Below, one piece after another: positions 56,298-64,000 of a stretch of DNA of 64,000 nucleotides. Numbering within the stretch: position 1 is the stretch's first letter; each line of letters begins with the position of its first letter. The notes under the pieces are model-generated. The model had not been told where the DNA came from, searched no databases, and was given only the letters and a program-made list of their open reading frames with translations. The stretch comes from Drosophila persimilis (lineage: Eukaryota > Arthropoda > Insecta > Diptera > Drosophilidae). The position numbers and the translations under genes were made by a program. The stretch covers positions 2,790,001 through 2,854,000 of the forward strand of contig NW_020825298.1 in assembly GCF_003286085.1 (NCBI RefSeq). The letters are read 5' to 3'.

Positions 56298-56984
56298 AGG
56301 AAGAGAAATGGCGAAACAAAAGCCAACAAATGCAACTTTGCTCAATGCGCTTCCGTTTCCGCTGCCTCTCTTCATCTTCTGCCCCCCTCCCTCCTGCTAC
56401 CGCCCGATTTTCACCATCGGTCGGGACCCGGGGATCTTCCCCGTTTTCAGGCAACTCCTTGGCACAGCCAAACTTTGGCATTGTTGTCTTTGGCTGTTGC
56501 TTGCGGCAATCACTTTCATTCGCTTTTCCCCCCTGGCAGAACACCCCAACCCCTCCCCCACCCCCTATGTTCTCCGCAAAAACCGCCAAACGCTTCCGTA
56601 GAACCCCCTATATGCTGCACCGCCTCTAACAAACGCCAGCAGCCACCTTCTTTTGTATCAAAGTTTAAGTATAAAATGTAGTTTTTTTCTTTTTATATTC
56701 CAGCAGAAAGGGTACTCCCGCTTTGAGCTGAGGTTTGCCACGCGCCTGAGGAAGTATTCTCCATAATTGATGGATGTACATGAATATGTATCGCGGTGAT
56801 CGGAGGAGAGTTAGGTCTTGCTTCAAGTCTTAGAGGAAACACCAGAATATATAAATTATATAGTACATCCCATATCAGGACTCCTCCGTTAAGGGTATTC
56901 AACTATTCCTCGATGAAGCTGTCACTTCTGTTGGCATTACCGTAGCTGCTTTTCAAAATATATACCAGTATTTGCCGCGGCGTC

Positions 56985-57908
56985 AGTTAGGTTGATTTAC
57001 CCCATGGATTCGCATTCCATACGGTTTTTGATTGAGCAATTACGCCAGCGACCAGGGGCGCCGGGAGCCAGGCGCCAGGCTCCAGGCTCCAGGAGTGAAG
57101 TGTAGCGGAGAGAGCTTTTCAAATTTCATTTAAAGTGTCAGCCACGCCAGAAAATATTCCATTTTCATAATTTGACAGGCATTGCGGGGCAGAAACATTC
57201 GGTTGCAGCTCCATCAGAGTGGCCCCAAACCAACGCACACAAACTTCTGCAAGGGACTCGTTTCCGCTTGCATTTAAGCATGTTTGAGGTCCTGTCATTT
57301 GGAAAGGATGTTTTGTGGGCTGGCCTGAATACGCACTCGCTTGGGCGCAAAGCAATAGACAACAGCAGAAACCGCAGTCATGATTAGTGGTTGTCATGAC
57401 CTTTGTCCTCTGCTTGGGTCCAGAAGTGCTTGGGATATAGGAGGGTGTATGCTCATAGGGGATGGGGGGGGGGAGGAATACAACAACAAAAGTTCAATAT
57501 TTCCGATAAGTTAATTGCGGATTTCGCTTGCCAGTGATGCCAACGACATTAAAGGCCAAAAGTATAATTGCAAGTGCCAATCGGCAGCTCACCCAACCCC
57601 ACCCTCCCCTCAGTGACACTCTTACCACTTTGGCTTATCACACGTTGGCGCTGTCCTTGCCCCACGCGCCATGCCACATCAAGTGCTAACCGCAGAGAAA
57701 AAGGAAAAGAAAAGGGAAAAAGTGTAAAGGAAAACAAACAAAACGCAACCTGCAATGAAAACGAAACCGCAGAAGCGTGAGGGGCAGCAAAAGTAAAAGC
57801 TACGTAAGCCATTTACTCGTTAACTGTTAATTCAGGGCGGGTGCAGAGCCAGGGGGGAAGAGGGGAGGCAAGGAACGGAAGGGATCGAGAGGAACGTGCA
57901 CGAGTGGC
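56985..57908. repeat. segmental direct repeat, copy A
   Basis: Non-coding segment repeated at 63290-64000. The last 370 bp (57540-57908 against 63640-64000) differ by only a few bases (for example G/A in CGTTGGCGCTGTCC and A/G in AACGCAACCTGC) plus a small gap near 57862. The first half is less alike: copy A has about 80 bp extra around 57205-57290 and about 100 bp extra at 57005-57110. Copy B runs off the window. Confidence 0.92.
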
Positions 57909-60156
57909 ATGACAAAGCGACGACGCCGCCGACACAACACATTTGCACATCAAATTAGATTTAATTTCGAAAAAGCTGCAAAAAATGTCTCTTTTGGCGG
58001 AAGAACAACAGAAAAAGTGACACAAGACCAAGGAAACACGCAGCGGCAACAAAAAACGAGAAATAATGTGACAACCAACAGACAAAAAGGTCGTAAAGAA
58101 GCCGAAAACATACAGAAAATGGAGTCACGTGTCCGGGGGCCCTCGTCTAAATTACGCTCCTGGGAGCAGAAACCCACACAGATCCGCACATCCACTCACA
58201 TGCACCCACAAATGCAGCGGCAAGTGGCAGAATAGAAAAAAGTCTTTTGGAAGACACTTATTCCTGAAATCCTAAACATGCGAAAAGAATCCATTATTCA
58301 AAATTTCTACATTTTCGCGCCTACAGCTGCTGTTTGACAACACTGAACTGCAATTAACATATCGATAGCTGCAATTAACAGGATTCTGTCTATTAACAGA
58401 TCACACATTGGCGCCAAATGTAAAAATTCAAAAACTATTAATTCAGGTCTATGTTATGTTGAAATATCTATTGTTGGCTTTAACTAGACTTGGATCTATT
58501 TTCTATAATGTAAGGGGCTTATATTTCGAATCCGTTGCATAATTTAAGAACATATCTTCAGCAGTCCACTTCTCATTCGAATTTCCACGCTCGGCTTCAC
58601 GGGTTCTTCAGTCATTCTTCTACAAGGTGACCACAGGAAAAACACAGGTCACCATAACCCTTCATCATATTCGCGCTAAGGACAGGGCACAACAATCCAT
58701 ACTGAAAGTCCAGTAAAAAGCGTTCCCTCAGCGAAACAAAGGGAAGCGACTACGAAATACCCTGCAAGACGCGTTGGTAAGGAAATCCTTGATTCCCCTG
58801 CGGGACTTTCCCCTTCATTTATTGCTCTATTCAAATTTGATTGCCATGTACGCGGGGACATGTTGATTCGCTTTGAATTTAATTGAATGCTGGACTTCCA
58901 TTCGGAAAGGAGTCGCCTCCGACTGCCTCCGATTGCATGTGGAGCTGCCGTCTTCCGTGGCATGGCCGTCTCTTTCTGCCACGGGTGTGGTATCAAGCGA
59001 AAATCATCGGTTTCCATTTGAGGCGTTTAGGAACGGCCCCCCCTGGGTAGGTGCGAGTAGGTGTGTGCCTGGCGACTGTTTTGCATTGCAAATGCGGACG
59101 GACCCACAGTGCATTCTTCACGTGTGCGAGGGGCGCTCCTTTGAAGGCACAAGGGGGCTCTGCATTGCATGCTAGCCGAACATGGACCCTTCTAATGTCC
59201 TGCTGTTAGCAAAGTTGCGCTTTTGGTTTCCTCTATGGCTCGCCGGGATTTCATGGCACTTGTAATTAAAAGCCAGTTCCCCTACAAACGGCAGAGTCTG
59301 GAAGGAGTATTCTCGTAAGAACAGCTCTCCTGCGGCGGGTTTCTATGGATTTAAGGCAGCACCTCCACTGTAGGGGATGCAGGATTCGTTGCACTTGCTT
59401 TTGGGCCAGGCCAAGCCCACTTTGTGGCTAACTAGTGTCGCTAGGTTGACAATTAAAACTTAATTAAAACCGCATGCACTTTAACCTTCGCCCTGAACTT
59501 TAATGGCGCTTAATTACCATATATTTACATGCAATTCCCGTGATTTCGTGGCGTAACCATGGGATTACATAATCGCTTGTTCCCTCCATTTATCCCAAAT
59601 GAGACATTACCCTTAGCCAGCGAGTTATTAGCTGTTTCTTGATTAAATTATGCCTTGGGCAAAAGGGAGAACCCACTCCCAATTCAAATGTCAACCTTGG
59701 CGGGAAACCGTACAGAATCCACAGATAACAGAGGCTGCTAACATCTCTGTTAAGCGGACAGATGTGCCGGCAGAGCAGACCTGTTGTCGGGGCAGAACAG
59801 CTGACTGCAGCAGTCTGGCAGCACTCTGGCATTTGTTTACATTTTGCGGTGTGCACAGAACACAGAACACGCCGAAAGTTCGGAATATTTTAAAAACCCC
59901 CGACAATATCAGAGTTATTTCACTTTTACATGTGCAGCCACAGGCAGAGGCACGCGTCCGGACGGCAAGCAGCTCCCAGTGGAGGCCAGAAAGCAGCACA
60001 AGTGCAGCAGCAGTGGAGCCCCCCAGAGCAGCCATCGACGGAGGAACAGCATTGTTGTTGTTGGCGTGACTGCGGCGTATTAAATCAGCGGCAACGACAG
60101 AGCGCGAAACAGCAACCGGAAGTGCAGCGCGAAGCGTGCAACTGGTGGCCACCGCA
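57909..60156. other. region upstream of the RCC1-repeat gene
   Basis: No coding gene seen. It contains a perfect DRE-type TATCGATA at 58360-58367 with the 12-mer CTGCAATTAACA on either side (58348 and 58369). The last 350 bp before the ATG are CAG-rich and lack a TATA box, as in many housekeeping fly promoters. Confidence 0.5.
58360..58367. promoter_or_regulatory. DRE-type site TATCGATA
   Basis: Perfect 8-bp DNA-replication-related element, bound by DREF in flies, lying between two identical 12-mers. It is 1.8 kb before the RCC1 gene start, so it may serve another transcript or an enhancer. Confidence 0.45.
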
Positions 60157-61512
60157 ATGGAGGTCTTCGCCTGGGTAAGGCCCCCCGAAAGAGACATCGT
60201 CGTACGGCGATTCGCGATTTGAAATGCAAATTAATGAGTGATATCCTCTATCGTTTTTCGTGCCCTGTCGTGCAGGGTGCCAACTCTCACGGCCAGCTCG
60301 GCCTTGGCTTTGAATCGGAGCTGTGCATGACGCCGCAGCGCCTGACCAGACACTCCTTCGCCCCCCAGCTGGTGCGCTGCATACGCGGCGGCGGGGGGCA
60401 CGTACTCGTCCTGGACACGAGCGGAAGGGTGCACGCCTGCGGCTGGAACAATCGCGGACAACTGGGTCTGGACTCGACGGAGGAGTGCCACAACGAGTTC
60501 CAGATGATTCCCTCAGAGTACTTTGAGGTAAAACGAAGGATGCAATCCATCAAAGGACACTTTCACCTCTCGATTCTTTTAGGAAGTACCCATTGAAACC
60601 GTCAGCTGCGGCTGGGACATCTCTGGCGGGATAACCCTGACCAAGCGACTCTTCGTGTGGGGCTCCAATGCCTTCCAGCAACTGGGGATCTGCCAGCGCG
60701 GGTTCATGGCCGTCCGTCGGCCCCTGCCCGTGCGGCTGCCCAAGGAGGAGCCCGCCCTGGCCATCAGCTTCGGGCTGCGCCACTGCGCAGTGCTCACGCA
60801 GGACCACAAGATCTACGTGTTCGGGCGGCTGCGCGTCATGGACCCCCCGCCCATCGAGCTGGACATCACGGCCACCACCCTGCACCGCTGCAACACGATG
60901 AAGATCCAGGTGCACAATCCGAACGAGCTGCGCATCGTGGCCCTCTCCAGCGGCCAGCACCACATGCTGCTCAAGTGCGTGGACCTGTCCCAGGAGGGCG
61001 GCAGCACCAAGCGGATTCTATCTCTCGGCGACAACAAGTTCGGCCAGTCCAACGCCTTCCTCTTCGAGGAGGACGTGCGGCAGCTGGCCGTCGGCTGGAC
61101 CCACAATGCGGCGCTGCTCCGCAACAACGAGATCCTCATGTGGGGCCGCAACTGCTACGGACAGCTGGGCACGGGCTCGATCAGCGAGCAGCAGGCGGTG
61201 CCCCAGCCACTGAGCCTCCGACTGCCCGACGGCCAGACGCCTGCTCGCGTGCACATGGGGGCAGAGCACGGCCTGCTGCGGACCACAGCCGGCGAGATCT
61301 ACACCTGGGGCTGGAACGAGCACGGAAACTGTGGCAACAACAGTACGGAGAATGTGTAAGCATCTCCCTTCTGCCAGTGGTTTGGCTTTAAATTCAATTT
61401 TCGATCAATTTTCAGATGCAGCCCTACGCCGGTGGAAATCCCGGGACGCGTGAAGTTGGCCGGAGCTGGCTCGGGCTTCTGTTACGCCATTTCCGAGTCG
61501 TCTGTTAACTAA
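60157..61512 (+). CDS. RCC1-repeat protein, SERGEF-like
   Basis: Four exons: 60157-60174, 60276-60527, 60583-61355 and 61416-61512. Introns are 101, 55 and 60 bp, all GT..AG. The product is 379 residues. The tiny first exon encodes MEVFAW and joins GANSHGQLGLGF to make the first RCC1 blade. Further blades are visible: VHACGWNNRGQLGL, LFVWGSNAFQQLGI, IYVFGRL (weak), ILSLGDNKFGQSN, ILMWGRNCYGQLGTG and IYTWGWNEHGNCGN, closing with GSGFCYAISES. This suits a seven-bladed beta-propeller with no extra domain, like vertebrate SERGEF (DelGEF), which is linked to secretion and binds Sec5; exchange activity is unproven. I believe the D. melanogaster counterpart is CG7420, from memory. A weak ATTAAA at 61676-61681 may be the poly(A) signal. 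The degenerate SAC3 copy begins only 175 bp after the stop. Confidence 0.88.
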
Positions 61513-61686
61513 TTTTATGATTAATAATTGTTAATTTCTTGTTGTAGAGGGCCAAAGCCTCTGTTGGATAAAAATATGAAATATGTAAATGAAAACTTCA
61601 GTTTACTGCATTTTACAGTATTAAAAACCTATTTATAAGCTCTCGATATCAGTTTGTTCTATAATTTTGTTCCTAATTAAAGAATA

Positions 61687-62834
61687 ATGCTGAACACTAG
61701 CGAAAAACCCGACTTCCCACAAATGGCCAAGATCCAAGGCCTCTGTGATGGACTCTGTCCCGATGGCGAGATTGAAATGTAAGCTCCACATTCCAATATG
61801 ATAGGATTGACTCGAGAGGAGGCTGCACTTTTATGGTCTCAAGAATGGCCAGAAGAACGTGCGCGGGATCCTGGTCAAGCAATTCACCGGCTCTGCCCTG
61901 CCGTTGACGTCGAAATGCCGAACTGTTGAATATCCCCTAGAAGAGTAAGTATTCTCGATTTAAATTTAAGGTTAAGCCACCACTCCTCTACAGCATTTGA
62001 ATGGATAACCGAATGCCCTACCGCAAGGCCTAGGATTGAGATTGCGCCGTGAGATTGTCTTTCGGATGTTTGATGCCCAACAGACTGCAAATCTTCTGGA
62101 GCCAATTCGAATGTTTCTGGCCTACAACCAGTACCATCTGTATCACAAACCTATTGAACTGTTCCCAGCCAAGATATATGACCACTGTCTCACTGAAGTG
62201 CTCTTCTGCCATAAGACTTTTGACGAAGTTGAATCGAAAAACACTGGTATAAACTTCTACGACCCTGCTGAATCTGTGCACCCAGTGGTCAATTTTGGGC
62301 TTCCCGGAATCCATCCCCTACCGGTTCATGTGCGCCAAGATCCAACGTTTAAGCTCTGCTTTCAGGGGAGTCCTAGTACTAGCGTCCTAGTGGCATACCC
62401 CGTGCCTTGGGTGCCGCAAAGTTGCAGATCATAAGACGGTCTCTGAATGATTTCCCTTAAATTCTGCAGTTTTTCCTTTCTCCTCGCTTTGACGGGTTCT
62501 TTGAATGTTTACCCAAGCCTGCAAAAAGCAGTTGGATGTTCCTGCCTCCTACTTGTGGCTTTTGATGCCAATCGACTCACCGGCCATGATGGAAGCACGT
62601 CCGGAGAGTAAGCAAGGACTCCTTGCCAAGGAGTTTTTAAGGAATCCACGTAGACAAAGCTACTCTGCGAGTATATACCCGCAGCTGGCAAAGTCCCCAA
62701 GGCGGTGCTATTCCATATGTTCTGATTTTAAAAACTCTGCTGAAACAGACAGACAACAGCAGGAACCGTTTGTTGTTTCCAAACTGAAACGAGATTACTT
62801 GCCAGAAGTTTTACTCCTCAAAAAATTCGATTGA
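61687..62834 (+). pseudogene. decayed SAC3/GANP-domain gene copy
   Basis: Fragments in shifting frames, in the order expected for the SAC3/GANP family: GLCDGLCPDGEIEM (61735-61780; the family has a conserved CPDMCP-like start); LHFYGLKNGQKNVRGILVKQ then RTVEYPLEE (61822-61944); DNRMPYRKA (after 61994); LRREIVFRMFDAQQTANLLE on to HCLTEVLFCHKTFDEVES (62039-62235); FMCAKIQRLSSAFRGVLVLA (shifted frame, from about 62328); and KKQLDVPASYLWLLMPIDSP to the stop at 62834. Stops and frameshifts break it at about 61780, 61999 (TGA), 62031 (TAG) and 62325. An intron with good ends (GTAAGT at 61945, CTACAG at 61988-61993, 49 bp) is still present, so this is a DNA-level copy and not a retroposed mRNA. SAC3 proteins act in nuclear mRNA export (TREX-2) or, for SAC3D1, at centrosomes. 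The parent gene is not in the window. Confidence 0.85.
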
Positions 62835-63289
62835 ACTGAATTTTTCACTGCCAAAAGAATAGTATAATAATATTCATGAATGATTAATAAGTAAAACCCT
62901 CTGATCACATTGAATGCATTATTCATCACAAATGGAATCAATATACTACCAATAATGTACTTCGTTAATTAAAGCTTACAGTTAACCTTTGACCTAGTGT
63001 AGAAAATTGATTAAACAGCTGAGCAGTAAAACCGACTAATAAAATCCAAAAATTACTTACATTTCGCACTGGCCGATGCACTTTTAAGCCGAATATCTCC
63101 TCTTTTGCATTGCACAATCATCTTTTGAGAGGATTTAGTTACATCTGCAAATAAATAAATAAACAATAAATTTCCAGCAGTTTTCATTTGTTTTGCATTT
63201 CCAAACCACACTTAAACCTCTTTACCAAATCCTAAATTTAATTTTTAATTTAAGCTTCATTTTTATGGTCGCTGACCCCAACAGTGCGA
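62835..63289. other. spacer, no gene seen
   Basis: About 450 bp of A/T-rich DNA between the SAC3 pseudogene and copy B of the segmental repeat. It includes an AAATAAATAAATAAAC run near 63148. Confidence 0.6.
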
Positions 63290-64000
63290 CAGTTAGGTTG
63301 AAGTTCAATTAAAATGTCGGCCAACCCAGAAAATATTCCATTTTCATAATTTGACAGGCATTGCGGGGCAGACATTTTCGGAGCCCCAACTCGTATCCGT
63401 ACGCGTTGAAGGATGTTTGATGTTTTGTGGACTGAATCCGCAACCGATTGGACGCAAAGCAATGGACAACAGCAGAAACCGCAGTCATGATTAGTGGTTG
63501 TCATGACCTTTGTCCTCTGCTTGGGTCCAGAGATGCTTGGGATACAGGAGGGTGTATGCTCATAGGAGATGGGGGGATTACCACAACAAAAGTTCAATAT
63601 TTCCGATAAGTTAATTGCGGATTTCGCTTGCCAGTGATGCCAACGACATTAAAGGCCAAAAGTATAATTGCAAGTGCCAATCGGCAGCTCACCCAACCCC
63701 ACCCTCCCCTCAGTGACACTCTTACCACTTTGGCTTATCACACGTTGGCACTGTCCTTGCCCCACGCGCCATGCCACATCAAGTGCTAACCGCAGAGAAA
63801 AAGGAAAAGAAAAGGGAAAAAGTGTAAAGGAAAACAAACAAAACGCGACCTGCAATGAAAACGAAACCGCAGAAGCGTGAGGGGCAGCAAAAGTAAAAGC
63901 TACGTAAGCCATTTACTCGTTAACTGTTAATTCAGGGCGGGTGCAGAGCCAGGCGGGAAGGAAGGAACGGAAGGGATCGAGAGGAACGTGCATGAGTGGC
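63290..64000. repeat. segmental direct repeat, copy B (runs off the window)
   Basis: Matches 56985-57908 in the same orientation, starting at the shared GACAGTTAGGTTGA-type text. Identity is near complete from 63590 to the edge. Offset is about 6.1 kb. The match shows no sign of ending at the window edge. Confidence 0.92.

Larger units (their letters stand above)
42574..56984. other. gene-free stretch
   Basis: No supported gene in about 14.4 kb. It holds many microsatellites and minisatellites listed separately, a GCGCTC/GAGCG-rich block at 43600-43700 that has promoter-like composition, and a long CTGCTG/CTGTTA tract. Scattered open frames are short, begin at random and have no recognisable domain. 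It may be intergenic or a large intron. Confidence 0.5.

Noticed and set aside
57549-57812. 87-codon - strand frame, repeated almost unchanged at 63649-63912
   Set aside because: The frame is retained in both copies because the DNA is nearly identical. The one amino-acid difference (Arg/Cys) gives no sign of coding constraint, and no start context or homology is seen.
60657-61391. 244-codon + strand frame overlapping the RCC1 gene
   Set aside because: It is the shifted frame of exon 3, rich in Arg, Ala, Pro and His as expected from G/C-rich coding DNA read out of frame.
1-64000. Search for tRNA, rRNA, CRISPR arrays and intact transposons
   Set aside because: No cloverleaf, rRNA core, regularly spaced repeat-spacer array, reverse transcriptase, transposase or long terminal repeat pair was seen by eye. 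Small or decayed elements could be missed.

Overview
The window looks like a euchromatic arm of a Drosophila genome. It has small introns (49-101 bp) with GT..AG ends, G/C-ending codons in real exons, many short microsatellites, and long non-coding stretches around small genes. The recognisable genes (an Or22a/b-type odorant receptor, a halo-type small protein, an RCC1-repeat protein like SERGEF) recall the 22A region of D. melanogaster (Muller element B). Divergence from the melanogaster proteins as I remember them suggests a species outside the melanogaster subgroup; obscura group is my guess, not something I can prove here. I saw no rRNA or tRNA gene, CRISPR array, or intact transposon.

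Layout. 1-21.65 kb: no gene I can support, only simple repeats, diverged tandem repeats and one possible orphan exon (about 13.95 kb, + strand). 21.65-22.52 kb (-): intronless GLOD4-type glyoxalase-domain protein. 24.38-30.25 kb (-): a 1,956-codon single-exon gene of unknown function whose middle is built from two nested in-frame tandem arrays (five 321-bp units, two 549-bp units). 35.41-36.73 kb (-): intact three-exon Or22-type receptor (397 aa after splicing), followed upstream at 37.41-38.10 kb by a second Or22 copy that has lost its promoter and most of exon 1. 39.9-40.24 kb (+): halo-type gene with an early-zygotic style promoter (two CAGGTAG sites, TATA, Inr, DPE). 40.56-41.23 and 41.68-42.57 kb (+): a tandem pair of secreted/ER-type thioredoxin-fold proteins, one with two CXXC sites and one with none. 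42.6-60.1 kb: gene desert with repeats. 60.16-61.51 kb (+): four-exon RCC1-repeat gene, 379 aa. 61.69-62.83 kb (+): decayed SAC3/GANP-domain pseudogene that still carries an intron. A non-coding segment at about 57.0-57.9 kb is repeated at 63.29 kb to the window end, so the RCC1 gene and the pseudogene are bracketed by direct repeats.

The genes do not form a pathway. The common theme is local duplication followed by divergence: internal repeats of the giant gene, the Or22 pair, the thioredoxin pair, the SAC3 copy, and the repeat bracketing the right end. The best candidate for something undescribed is the repeat-built gene at 24.4-30.2 kb.
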